Assembly (NCBI RefSeq): GCF_023091745.1
Contig: NC_068910.1
Location: 134,247,170 to 134,311,169 of the forward strand
Reading direction: 5' to 3'
DNA: 64,000 bases
DNA from: Budorcas taxicolor
Lineage: Eukaryota; Chordata; Mammalia; Artiodactyla; Bovidae
A program made the translations under genes and the position numbers. This document shows, in pieces, positions 49,205 through 60,933 of this stretch. The notes below the pieces were generated by a model. That model was not told the origin of the DNA and did no database searches. It saw nothing but the letters and a program-made list of their open reading frames with translations. Within the stretch, counting starts at the first letter, position 1; each line of letters starts with the position of its first letter.

Positions 49205-50820
49205 ACAAGTCTAAATTTTAACCAATATACTTAATATAAATGATTATTAAATTATCTACATGATTGTTTCCTTATATTGGCATAAACATACAAACAATAT
49301 GAAAGAATGTACAGTAACTAGTATGTTCTTTCACATTTAAAAAATTGTATGCCAAACACCATTAACTTTGATTAACAGGTCTAATTTTCCAACATATGAA
49401 AATAGTTTTCCTGGAAATTCTGGAAAAGTTAATGTGGGTGTGTATGTGTTGATGACAGATGGGTGATAAATGTGAAATAGCCTGCTGAGAAAAAGGGTTA
49501 AAGAAGGAAACACCTTCCCACTTATATTTCATCTAAGATTACATAATAAGCTACACATATCTTCCTGTGTTAAACTTAAAACCCAAAACTATATCTTTAT
49601 TCATCAATTTTCTCTTAGTACTATTTTCTCAAAAAAAAAAAAATTAAATCCCAAGTTTCTTCCAGATATAAACACAACATAAAGAAACTATTACACAAAC
49701 TCAACATGAAAATCCAGCAGCCAAAAAAAAAAGTTCTATATTAGAAAAATTTACTTATTCATGATTATGAAAAGTTAAGTACTGAAGTTACCTGAGACTA
49801 ATGTAAAAATGAAGACTTCAAGGAAGGGAATGCTGTAGAGTTGAAAAAGAAATCATGGTTGAGTTTCTACCTTTCATAGACTTCAGAAACCCTCAGTACC
49901 ACCTCAATTGCTTATGCCATCCAATTCCTACAAAAAAAAAAACAAAAAACAAAAAACAAAAACATTACTTACGGAGAGAAAAAAATACTGTACAAATACA
50001 ACATGGACAAGTGCACATGCCTAATGATGATCACTCTTTGTAAATAGTAAACTATGTCTGAATAGACAGTGGAATGACTTGTTTTTAAATCTGAAAGTGG
50101 GAAAATATAACAGTGATGAGGAGTAAGTGTGCAATAATCCTGGCCTTGTAAGTAATTTGCCTAGATCTGGGATGAACAACTTTAGAGACATGGGATATTG
50201 AAGAAAATTCAGAAAGTTACAGACCTAAACGTTTACAAAAGAGAAAATAAATGATTAAAAAATCACTTCATAACACAGTATCTGCTTTGTGGAGGCTATG
50301 AAGTAAAGAGAGATGCAAATACAATCTTAGGCCGTACAAACAACAAATAGAACTAGTCCTACACAGAGTGCACATGTGTTTACAACAGAAAAAAATTAAG
50401 AGTTGTAAAACCATGAAATACCTACAGAAATACAATCAGCAAGGTCATCTGAGAAGAAAAGCTGACAGAAGATGAGAATCATCATAGGAAGATTGCATAC
50501 CATACCCCTCAAAAATAAAAATGAAGATCATAAGCTATACACAGGAAGAAAACTTCCTATCAGTGAATATTTCTCAGCACAGACTAAATACACTAAAGAG
50601 TTTATGGAGTTTCCTACCATAGAGGTCTTTAAAAACATCACATCCTATCTATAAAGAATAGTTTGTATTTACTCCTCCACAAGAAGCTCTGAGACCAGAC
50701 GGTGTATGATACATCCTATGATTTTAGATCTGTTTTTACAGTGGTGCAAAGGCAAGAAGAACAGTCTTTCTCACCTAAAAAGTACCAGTAACAAGTCCAT
50801 CTTTGTACTTCAGAAAAAGG
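49205..50820. other. Intron, unclassified
   Basis: AT-rich with A/C-rich simple sequence near 49930-49966. No gene recognised. Confidence 0.4.
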
Positions 50821-50824
50821 GAAA

Positions 50825-51021
50825 GTGTTAGCCGCTCGGTCATCTGACTGTGACCCCATGGACTCTAGCCTGCTAGGCTCCTTTGTCCATGGAATTCTCC
50901 AGGCAAGGATACTGGAGCGGGTTGCCATTTCCTCCTCCAGGGATCTTCTCAACCCAAAGATCAAACCCAGGTCTCCTCAATTGTAGACAGATTCTTTACC
51001 GTCTGAGCCATCAGGGAAGCA
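50825..51021 (-). repeat. Bov-tA SINE
   Basis: Minus orientation from GTGTTAGCCGCTCGGTCATC to GAGCCATCAGGGAAGC. Flanked by the 9-bp direct repeat TACTTCAGA (50806-50814 and 51022-51030). Confidence 0.92.
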
Positions 51022-52079
51022 TACTTCAGAGCATATAAAACTAATTCACTTTTTAAAATATTTCAACACTGTATCTATATTTTTAAAGTTTAAATTCTGA
51101 CAGAGCTATTCACCTTTCAGTACCCTTTCATTTCAGAATTTTCTTGGATGTTCACTCATGCATGTCTATCTTAGCAGATAAACTTTTATCAAAATAAAAA
51201 AATTTCAGTAGGATTGTATTAGATATAAATAATACCAAAATGACAACAGTAACAATAACCTAGGCAGGCAGGGATGGGGGAGTCACAATCTGAAATTACT
51301 CCAATATGTTATCTAAAATGCCCAGTTTTCAACAATAAATTATAAGATGAGGAAGGAAGACAGGAAAGGAGAGGAGAGGAGGGAGGGAAAAAGGAAGGAC
51401 AGGAGGGAAGAAAAATGTGACCCACATTAATAAAAAATAGCAATTGCTACAAATGGTTTCTGAGTATCCCCAGATGTTGGTTTAAGCAAAGATTTCAAAA
51501 TATCCATATAAACATGTTAAAAATTTTAACAGACCCCCATCTTTAATGTTTAATTATGAAAACAATCAACAAATAAAAAAATTTTCAGTAAGGGTATAGC
51601 ATTTAGGTAAAAGAACCACATGGAAACTCTGAAGCTGAAAAGTACAGTAACTAAAACAAAAACTTCACTACACAATTCAAGACGGCAGAAGAAAATCTAT
51701 GACCTTGAAGACACATCAGCAGAAAATATTCAATCTGAAGGACTGTGAAGAAAAAAAGGTTGTAGAAAATTGAAGAGAGCCTCAGCAACCAACTTACCAA
51801 CATTTCTGGAGTTCCAAAGGAGAGGAGAGTAAGGGCAGGAAATAAGGTTTTTTTAATAAAACATCAATCAAAAACTTCCCAAATTAGATTTTTCAGCAGA
51901 AATCACATCTATAGGTCTTAGAAGTTCAATGAATCTCATGGAGAATAATTACAAAGACACACACCTAGACACATCATAGTCAAAACTGTTAAGAACAAAC
52001 ACAAGGAGAAAAATCATGCAAGCATAAAGAGAAAAATTACTCAGCATAGCAGAGAACCATCAACACGATTAACAGCTTT

Positions 52080-52438
52080 CTTTTTTTTTTTCCCCCTGTA
52101 ACAATAATACTGTATTATAAAAGCACTTTACAACCCCATCCCATCTTTGAGTACAAGTTACTGGAGATGTGGGCTAATGATTATCTGAAAGCATTTCTCT
52201 CGTCAGACCCATAATCCAAGTGCTCTCTGAATATTATAAGGTGATAGTAAGTGGGAAGTGGAGGAGGAAGAGGAAAGAGAGGGGAATAAGGTTCTCCCAG
52301 TTAAGGGCTTTGTTACAATGAGGGGATGAGGAAGTATGAAGATATTTTTGCTGTCCTTGCATCCTTATACTGTGTTAAGTAATGCCTGCAACATAAATTC
52401 AGCAGGCTTTTCCTGAGCTGTAACTCAGAAATTTACTA
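52080..52438 (-). pseudogene. Processed 3'UTR retrocopy inserted in L1
   Basis: On the minus strand the block ends in an A(11) tract (T-run at about 52081-52091) and interrupts L1 between GATTAACAGC and CAACAGAGGCCAGAAG. The flanking sequences TTAACAGC-TTTC and CTAACACCTGACTTTC resemble an imperfect target duplication. No open frame is evident, so it is probably the 3'UTR end of an mRNA I cannot identify. Confidence 0.55.
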
Positions 52439-52868
52439 ACACCTGACTTTCAATCAACAACAGAGGCCAGAAGACAGAGGAATCACATTCTGAAAGTGTT
52501 AAAAGAAAAAAACCTGTCAACCAAGAAGGCAACAAAACTACCCTTCAAAATAAAGGCATAATAAACGCTGTCTCAGATCAACAAAGACTGAATTTTTTGC
52601 AGACCTGCCATACAAGAAATACTAAAAGAAGTCCATCAGGTTGAAAGGAAATGACACCACACTTAAAATACACAGGAAGAAAAGAACACCAGAAATGGTA
52701 AATATGTGGGTTAAGCTAGAAGACTATAAATATATTTTTCTCATTTCTTCTCTTAACATCTTTAAAAGACATAAGTATATATAAAGCAATACTTTTAACA
52801 CTGTATTGCCAGGTTTATAGCATATATGGATATTATATACATATAGCAATAGTGACAAAATATAATTG

Positions 52869-53085
52869 ACTTCTTTGGTGGCTCAGATGGTAAAACATCT
52901 GCCTGCAATGCGGGAGACCCAGGTTCAATCCCTGGGTTGGGAAGATACCCTGGAGAAGGAAATGGCAACCCACTCTAGTACTCCTGCCTGGAAAACTCCA
53001 TGGATGGAGGAGGCTGGTAGCCTACAGTCCATGGGGTTGCGAAGAGTTGGACATGACTGAGCGACTTCACTTCACTTCACTTCAG
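52869..53085 (+). repeat. Bov-tA SINE
   Basis: Full-length and little diverged: CTTCTTTGGTGGCTCAGATG to a tail of four CACTT-type units (GACTTCACTTCACTTCACTT). Confidence 0.94.
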
Positions 53086-53163
53086 CGGCAAAATAGAGGA
53101 AGGAGAAAATGGAGCTATACTGAGCAAAGTTTCTATATTTTACTGATATTGACTTAGTGTCAC

Positions 53164-53275
53164 TATTAAATAAGTTTATTTAATATTAAATTAAACATTA
53201 AATAAGTTAATGTTAATTTTAACATTAAATAATGTTAAATTTAACATTAAATAAGTCTATTTAATGTTAAAATGT
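53164..53275. repeat. AT-rich palindromic repeat block
   Basis: Irregular repeats of AACATTAAATAA with its inverse. A perfect 14-bp stem, TTTAACATTAAATA (53240-53253) and its complement (53258-53271), is separated by the 4-nt loop AGTC. Confidence 0.92.
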
Positions 53276-53940
53276 GTAATATAAACATTATAGCAACCAC
53301 AAAGAAAATATCTTAAATTATATTTAGAATAAACACCAACAGAGTAACTAATAGGACATACTGAAAGACACTTAACTCAAAAGGCAGTAAGGAAGCACTG
53401 AGAAAACCCATGAGATACACATAAAGCAAATGGCAAATGTAAATCCAATGAAGTCCATAATTTAATGTGAATGTCTGAACAGCCCAATGGAAAGGTAGAG
53501 ACTGTCAGACTGGACAAAAAAGCACAAGATTCGACCATGTGCTGCCAGCAAGAGACATACTTTAAATTCAAGACTGAAAGAAAAAAAGATGGGGAACAAG
53601 GATGGACACACCCCCACACAACCCCTGACACACACACCCTCGTACACACACCCCACTCCCACCCCCATGGAAAGAGTAACCAGAAGACAGGTGGAGTGGT
53701 TACATTAGAATTAGACAAAACAGACTTTAAGACAAATACTAAAGATGAAGAAAGATATTGCTTTCTAATGATAGCCAATAAATTAAGAAAGTGTTGTAAC
53801 AATTATAAACCCTAAAATAATGAAACAATAACATTATTAAAAAGAAAACAAAATTCAACAAATTATCACTGGAGATTTCAATACTGCACTGTAAATAATT
53901 TTGCTAAAGATGCAGAAAACCTGAAAACAGAAAAACACAC

Positions 53941-54005
53941 TCAATCGACTAGACCTAGCTGGCATGAAAACAGAACACTCTCAATCGACTAGACCTAGCT
54001 GGCAT
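53941..54005 (+). repeat. Short tandem duplication in L1
   Basis: The 25-nt word beginning TCAATCGACTAGACCTAGCT occurs at 53941-53965 and again at 53981-54005, a 40-bp period duplication within the L1 ORF2 region. Confidence 0.95.
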
Positions 54006-54603
54006 ATATACAAAACTCCAACAAACAACATAAAAAATATTGTTTCCAAGCACACACTCTCCAGGACAGATCAAATGCTAGACCATTAAACAAGCCTTAA
54101 AAATGTAACAGGACTTAAGTCATACAAAGTATGTTTTCCAACCATAACAAAATTTAAGTAGATATCAACTAAATTAGAATTAAGTAGTTATCAACTGGAA
54201 AATTTTCAAGTATTTGAAAATTAAACTTCACAATTCTGAATAGTACATATCTCAAAGAAGAAATTAAAAGAGATGTTAGAGAATACTTTTAACTGAATGA
54301 ATAAAACAAACGTAACAAAATTAATGGGATGCAGCTTTATAAAGCAGTACTGAGAAGGAATGATATACTTTTATATATTTGAAAAAAAGTGGAAATCTCA
54401 AATCAGTGACATAAGCCTCCATTTCAATAAACCAGAAAAAGAGCAAACTAAACCCTAAAGCAAGCTGAAAAAAATATTCAAAATTTAGAGCAGAAATACA
54501 TGAAATACAAAACAGAAAAATGAGAAAAACTTGGTTCTTTTAAAAAGACTCAAAAAATTTACAAACTTTTACAAAAACTGATCTACAGAAGAGAGAGAAA
54601 AAA

Positions 54604-54612
54604 AAAAACGGG

Positions 54613-54656
<44 letters not shown>

Positions 54657-54740
54657 ATGGCTGATTCATGCTGTCATATGGCAGAAACCAACACAACATT
54701 GTAAAGCAATTATCCTCCAATTAAAAATAAAAAAAAAAAG
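54604..54740 (+). repeat. Young L1 3' tail with (AC)20
   Basis: A perfect (AC)20 at 54615-54654 is followed by TTATGGCTGATTCATGCTGT, GCAGAAACCAACACAACATT, GCAATTATCCTCCAATTAAA and an A-rich tail: the bovine L1 3' end. The microsatellite is likely polymorphic. Confidence 0.9.
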
Positions 54741-55784
54741 AAAAAATACAAGCTACCAAAATTAGAAATGAAAGAAGGGATACTAACACTGACCTCACAA
54801 AAATTTAAAGTCTATAAGGGAAGGAATACTATAAACAAATAAATGCCAAGAAATTAAACAACTTTTATAAAACTTCTTAAAAGACACATATTACTGACAC
54901 ATTAACTAAAGAGGAAACAGAAAAATCTGAACAGACTTAGTATTTTAAAATCCTCCCCAAAAGAAATGGCTTCGCTGATTAATTCCATCAAATATTTACA
55001 GAGGAAATATCAATCCTTCATAAATTCCTTCATGAAACAAAGGAAGAGGGTACATCTTCCAACTCAATCGGTAAGGCTAGAGTTTGATATAAAGACATCA
55101 GATGAAAACTACACTCCAATGTCTCTCATCAACAGATACAATATGCTTACAAGGTATTAGCAGACTGATCTAGCAACAGATTAAAAAAAAAAAAAAGGCC
55201 TATACACCAAGACCAAGTAACATTTATCCCATAAAAGCAAAGCTAGTTTAACATCTGAAAATCAATTAATATAATACACCATATTAAAAGAATAAAGAAC
55301 AAAAGCTACATGGCTGTCTCAACAAACACAAAAGAAAGCTCTTGACAAATCATGACCAAAAAAATCTAAACAAACTAAGACTAGAAGAGAACTTCCTCAA
55401 ACTGATAAAAGGTATCTAAAAAAACCTAACATCATGTTTAATGGTTAAACACTGAACGCTATCCTCCTAAAAACCAGAATGTACATTTTTACCACTTCTA
55501 TTCAACACTGTACTAAAGGTTCTAACTAGTAAAACCAAGTAGGCAAAATCAACCAACCAATTAAGCAAAGATATCTAAATTAGAAAACAAGAAATAAACC
55601 TCTAGTGATGTGATTTCATATGTAGAAATTTTCTAAAAAATCCACAAAAAAAGTTACAAGGACTAATAATAATAAGCAGTTCAGCAAGGCCACAAGAGAT
55701 TAGATCAATAAAGAAAAATCAATTATATTTGTATAGTGAAATGACAACTTTCTATCGCATCTATCAAAAATTTGAATTAATCAT

Positions 55785-56485
55785 ATTTTCTTTCCTATCC
55801 CTCAGTAGTTTAAACTTTTTTTTTCAAGTTAGATTTATCATAGGCATCTTATCTTTTTAGTTGTTATGGTGAACATATACCTCTTCTTCAATAGCCCTAA
55901 TCCTATTCTTTCTAATAAAAAATCATTTATGTAAAATTGAGTTTATAAGCAGTTCCTTTACAGAATTCTCAGAACTATCAGCACAAAATACAAGCAGGCA
56001 GATGAACTGAACAGAAATGACTTCAGAAACAGACTCTGCCTTCCCCCAAAACATGGAAATTCAGTATATGATAAATGTGGCATTTCAAATATGTAGAAAA
56101 GAAACACATCATTCAATAACTGAAATGAGGACAAATGGTTAGCCATCTGGAAAACGATCAAGCTGATCTCTCCATTTACTGCTTATACCAAAAATATTCA
56201 ATATAAATCAAAAAGATTTTAAACAATTTAACCCATAAAAATAGACAACCCATACAATTTTTCAAGTTCACTGAATCTAAACCTACCAATCCTAAGAAAC
56301 ACAACTATTTTATGTTAATAAGAGAAAAACAATGCCAAACTATGACAAGACAGAAATTCATGTCTTTCAGAGATGTTACAATATGGAAGGAAAAATGAGT
56401 CCTACAATCAGTGGTAAAGACCTTCTAAACCTTACACAGGAAACCGCCTCCCCCACCCATGACCATGAATAAAAAGATCACTAAC
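55785..56485. other. Intron, unclassified
   Basis: AT-rich, no gene recognised. Confidence 0.4.
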
Positions 56486-56489
56486 TCAA

Positions 56490-57235
56490 TCACACAAAAT
56501 TAAAATGTCGACAAGGCAAAAGCAAAATCAAAAGATAAGCAAAAATTGAGTAAAAACAATCTTCTTAACACATGACCAAAAAGATCACTGAAAATATACA
56601 TATGGCCAGTAACAATGGGGAAAAAATGCTGAAACTCATAATGAAATTTTGAAAATCAATACTAACAAAAACCTGACAAATTTTAAAAAGTTGGACACTA
56701 GCTAATATCATCAAACAGATAGATTCCCATTTTCCCAGACTACTGATGTAGGGACAACCTTTTTAGTTAGGCAATTCAACAACAAATTATTAAATGTACA
56801 CACTTTTGACCCAGCAATTTTTTCCTTAGGAATTTATACTGCAAATGTATTTTTAAATACGTGCAAAAATGTATCCAAGGCTATTCATTACATTCCCATT
56901 TAATACTATAAACAAATAAACCTAAATATTCATAAATAAGAGGCTAGTTAAAATAATTATGGTACACTGACATACTGGAATATTACATAGAATGAAATGA
57001 GAAGGAATTATATGCAAAGGTACAGAAATTAACAACAAAAAAGGCATTTGGCTAAACAGTATGTATGCTGTGATTTCATTTTTATAATGATTATGTAAAT
57101 ATATGTATACATATACATACGTATGGAAAATACATGGAACGATACATACACAAATGTTAACAGTGAATGGGAATGAGGAGAGCCTTTTTAAATTTTTTTA
57201 TAACAATCTCTACAGCTTAAGTGTCTATTCCTCTT
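56490..57235 (+). repeat. Ancient L1 3' end
   Basis: CATATGGCCAGTAACAATGG, TTTTGACCCAGCAATTTTTT CC, ACATACTGGAATATTACATA G, CTGTGATTTCATTTTTATAA: an old L1 3' region. Confidence 0.7.
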
Positions 57236-57260
57236 ATAATAAACCTAATTAAGAAGTAAA

Positions 57261-57800
57261 AGAAGCTTACTCCTTGGAAGGAAAGTTATGACCAACCTAG
57301 ATAGCATATTCAAAAGCAGAGACATTACTTTGCCAACAAAGGTCCGTCTAGTCAAGGCTATGGTTTTTCCTGTGGTCATGTATGGATGTGAGAGTAGCAC
57401 TGTGAAGAAGGCTGAATGCTGAAGAATTGATGCTTTTGAACTGTGGTGTTGGAGAAGACTCTTGAGAGTCCCTTGGACTGCAAGGAGATCCAACCAGTCC
57501 ATTCTGAAGGAGATCAGCCCTGGGTGTTCTTTGGAAGCAATGATGCTAAAGCTGAAACTCCAGTACTTTGGCCACCTCATGCGAAGAGTTGACTCATTGG
57601 AAAAGACTCTGATGCTGGGAAGGATAGGGGGCAGGAGGAGAAGGGGACAACAGAGGATGAGATGGCTGGATGGCATCACCAACTCGATGGACATGAGTTT
57701 GAGTGAACTCCGGGAGTTGGTGATGGACAGGGAGGCCTGGCATGCTGCAATTCATGGGGTCGCATTGGACACAACTGAGGGACTGAACTGAACTGAACTG
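57261..57800 (+). repeat. BovB LINE 3' end
   Basis: 5'-truncated at GAAGCTTACTCCTTGGAAGG and ending in GAACTGAACTGAACTG. Flanked by the perfect 10-bp target duplication AAGAAGTAAA (57251-57260 and 57801-57810), so the insertion ends are exact. Encodes broken C-terminal pieces (RRRRGQQRMRWLDG). Confidence 0.97.
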
Positions 57801-58009
57801 AAGAAGTAAACAATGTTAAATGAAATCTTAAAATATGACCATTAAATATTTTCAGATCTTCATTTTAAAAGAATACTCAAAACAAAATTTATGAGAATCT
57901 TAGAATTTTTTTTAGGACATATTCATTTATTCAGACACAAATGCATAATTATAAAGGTTCCAATTTATTAAGTCACCATCAAGTCATTCACCTCATTCTA
58001 CATATTAAT

Positions 58010-58295
58010 CAGGACTCTTTTGGTTGCAAGTAACAGAACAGAAAGTAGTTTAACTTAAAACTACTGGTTGACACAAATGAGAAGGCTTCAAGCACAGGTG
58101 GATCTAGGGACTTATATCAGCACCTGGTTTTGCTATGTCTTGATGCTGTTCTTCTCTATATTGGTCCATTCTTGGGCAAATCTTCCCTGTAGTGGGAAGA
58201 GAAGCTTTTATCTTCACAGCTCCAAACCCAGGGGAAAAAAAAAAAAAGAGTTATGTTTCTCATTCAACAGAATTGCCACTGGTTTAATCAATGAA
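58010..58295 (+). repeat. Unnamed ancient repeat, interrupted by BovB
   Basis: GGACTCTTTTGGTTGCAAGT AACAGAACAG and GGGCAAATCTTCCCTGTAG are characteristic blocks of an old mammalian repeat that I cannot name. It ends at the BovB insertion. Confidence 0.4.
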
Positions 58296-58299
58296 ATGT

Positions 58300-60006
58300 C
58301 CATTCCTAAGGCCAGAGGGAACATTTCATGCAAAGATGGGCTCGATAAAGGACAGAAATGGTATGGACCTAACAAAAGCAGAATATATTAAGAAGAGGTG
58401 GCAAGAATACACAGAAGAACTGTACAAAAAAGAGCTTCATGACCCAGATAATCACAATGGTGTGATCCCTCACCTAGAGCCAGACATCCTGGAATGTGAA
58501 GTCAAGTGAGCCTTAGAAAGCATCACTACAAACAAAGCTAGTGGAGGTGACGGAATCTGACTTGAGCTATTTCAAATCCTGAAAGATGATGCTGTGAAAG
58601 TACTGCATTCTATACACCAACAAATTTGGAAAACTTAGCAGAGACCACAGGACTGGAAAAGGTCAGTTTTCATTCCAATCCCAAAGAAAGGCAATGCCAA
58701 AGAATGTGCAAACTACCACACAATTGCACTCATCTCATACGTTAGTAAAGTAATGCCCAAAAGTCTCCAAGCAAGGCTTCAGCAGTACGTGAACTGCGAA
58801 CTTCCACATGTTCAAGCTGGTTTTAGAAAAGGCAGAGGAACCAGAGATCAAATTGCCAACATCCGCTGGATCATGGAAAAAGCAAGAGAGTTCCAGAAAA
58901 ACATCTACTTCTGCTTTATTGACTATGCCAAAGCCTTTCACTGTGTGCATCACAATCAACTGTGGAAAATTCTGAAAGAGATGGGAATACCAAACCACCT
59001 GACCTGCCTTTTGAGAAACCTACATGCAGGTCAGGAAGCAACAGTTAGAACTGGACATGGAACAACAGACTGGTTCCAAATAGGAAAAGGAGTACATCAA
59101 GGCTGTATATTGTCACCCTGCTTATTTAACTTATATGCAGAGTACATCATGAGAAACGCTGGACTGGAGAAAGCACAAGCTGGAATCAAGATTGCCAGGA
59201 GAAATATCAATAACCTCAGATATGCCGATGACACCACCCTTATGGCAGAAAGTGAAGAGGAGCTAAAGAGCCTCTTGATGAAAATGAAAGAGGAGAGTGA
59301 AAAGGTTGGCTCAAAGCTCAACATTCAGAAAACTAAGATCATGGCATTGGGTCCCATTACTTCATGGGAAACAGATGGGGAAACAGTGGAAACAGTGTCA
59401 GACTTTATTTTGGGGGGCTCCAAAATCACTGCAGATGGTGACTGCAGCCATGAAATTAAAAGACGCTTATTCCTTGGAAGGAAAGTTATGATCAACCTAG
59501 ATAGCATACTGAAAAGCAGAGACATTACTTTGCCAACAAAGGTCCATCTAGTCAAGGCTATGGTTTTTCCAGTTGTCATGTATGGATTTGAGAACTGGAC
59601 TGTGAAGAAAGCTGAGCGCCGAAGAATTGATGCTTTTGAACTGTGGTGTTGGAGAAGACTCTTGAGAGTCCCTTGGACTGCAAGGAGATCCATCCAGTCC
59701 ATCCTAAAGGAGATCAGTCTTGGGTGTTCATTGGAAGGACTGATGTTAAGACTGAAACTCCAATACTTTGGCCACCTCATGCAAAGAATTGACTCATTGG
59801 AAAAGACTCTGATGCTGGGAGGGACTGCGGGCAGGAGGAGAAGGGACGACAGAGGATGAGATGGCTGGATGGCATCACTGACTCGATGGACATGAGTTTG
59901 TGTGAACTCCGGGAGTTGGTGATGGACAGGGAGGCCTGGCATGCTGCGATTCACAGGGTCGCAAAGAGTCGGACACGACTGAGCGACTGAACTGAACTGA
60001 ACTGAA
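58300..60006 (+). repeat. BovB (RTE) LINE, longest copy, with a 368-codon open frame
   Basis: About 1.7 kb of the 3' part of BovB, ending GAGCGACTGAACTGAACTGA. The open frame 58753-59859 holds the reverse-transcriptase core: motif A as FIDYAKAFHCVHH (about residues 55-67) with His in place of the second conserved Asp of KAFD, motif B GVHQGCILSP (about 113-122), and catalytic box YADD at residues 157-160. It then runs into the C-terminal part ending RRRRDD. Upstream of 58753 the same element is in a closed frame (TGA at about 58507; TAG near 58637), and a one-base G deletion near 59845 (AAGGGACG versus AAGGGGACG in the other copies) truncates the C-terminus. The endonuclease is missing. It is a dead element, not a host gene. 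Confidence 0.96.
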
Positions 60007-60034
60007 GAGGAATGTTCACTGTGATCTACCAGGC

Positions 60035-60295
60035 ATATAGCGTGGATACACACGGATTAAGAACAGGCTCCTTGCTGAAACAAAAATATCCAAGACCAGG
60101 TGGCTTAAACAGGCATTTACTTCTCACAGTTCCACAAGCTGGAAATCCAAGATCAAGAGCTGGATTTGAGCTAGTGTCTGGTGAAGATGAGAATCTTAGA
60201 ACTGTTATGATCATTAATAATGACATGAGAACATGTGCCACATGTAATTACCCTGAAAACTCTTCATGTTTAATTTTCTTTTACTTTGAAAGATA
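60035..60295 (+). repeat. Probable MaLR/old interspersed repeat
   Basis: CAGGTGGCTTAAACAGGCAT TTACTTCTCACAGTTCCACA AGCTGGAAATCCAAGATCAA G is the 'tttatttctcacagttctggaggctgg' block of an old LTR-type mammalian repeat. No viral gene is visible. Confidence 0.55.
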
Positions 60296-60299
60296 AAAG

Positions 60300-60505
60300 C
60301 ACAGGTCTAATACATGTACCAACATAGCCCAACAAGACAGGAGAGGATTTGGGGTCTTCCTAAAATAAGGGACCTTGGGCCTAAAAAAGAGAAATGCAAA
60401 TAATCTTGTTAAGTGAGAAAAGATAATGGTTTTCATCAAAGAGAACTAATAACATCAATTATTTCCTGTGTATAGACGTTCACATCATGGTATCTCTATG
60501 TAATA
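60300..60505. other. Transcribed upstream DNA, unclassified
   Basis: No gene or repeat recognised. Confidence 0.35.
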
Positions 60506-60507
60506 TT

Positions 60508-60800
60508 CATGCTGTGCTGTGTGCTTAGTAGTTCAGCCGTGTCTGACTCTTTGTGACCCCATGGACTATAGACTGCCAGGCTCTCTGTCCACAGGGCAGG
60601 AATACTGGAGTGGGTTGCCATGCCCTCCTCCAGGGAATCTTCCTGACCCAGGAATTGAACCCAGGTCTCCCACATTGCAGGCCGATTCTTTACCAGCTGA
60701 GCCACCAGGGAAGCCCAAGAATACTGGAGTAGGTAGCCTATCCCTTCTCCAAGGGATCTTCCCCACCCAGGAATCAAACCAGGGTCTCCTGCATTGCAGG
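60508..60800 (-). repeat. Extended Bov-tA SINE (repeated 5' module)
   Basis: GTGTGCTTAGTAGTTCAGCC GTG to GCCACCAGGGAAGCCC, then a second CAAGAATACTGGAGTAGGTA ... CTCCTGCATTGCAGG block, the same architecture as the element at 29945. Lies just downstream, in the transcription sense, of the 5'UTR exon. Confidence 0.9.
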
Positions 60801-60933
60801 AATATTTAAGTATAAAAGAAAAGGGATTATCCAGGAAGAGCAGCGTACTATCCAACAGCTGTGACAGCTATGTTCATGTTCAAGTATATAGGCATCAATC
60901 ACAGGTAAGAGTGAAGAAACAGTGCTAGATTAC

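Larger units (their letters stand above)
51230..55780 (+). repeat. Old L1 with 5'UTR-like to ORF2 order, multiply interrupted
   Basis: 5'UTR/ORF1-side words (AATGCCCAGTTTTCAACAAT AAATTATAAG; AACCTGTCAACCAAGAAGGC; CCTGCCATACAAGAAATACT AAAAG) at 51.2-52.7 kb are followed by ORF2-side words (CACTGGAGATTTCAATACTG; AAATTCCTTCATGAAACAAA GG; TTTATCCCATAAAAGC) up to about 55.78 kb. It is cut by a retrocopy (52.08-52.44), a Bov-tA (52.87-53.09), an AT-rich palindromic block (53.16-53.27) and a young L1 tail (54.6-54.74). All frames are broken. Confidence 0.72.

Noticed and set aside
53471..53815. 114-codon frame with a His/Thr/Pro stretch
   Set aside because: It lies in L1 ORF2-region sequence with a CA-rich simple repeat; the low-complexity part is the repeat.
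58753..59859. 368-codon open frame, the longest in the window, as a possible host gene
   Set aside because: It is the reverse-transcriptase part of a 5'-truncated BovB LINE (YADD box, BovB tail, closed frames before it and a frameshift after it).
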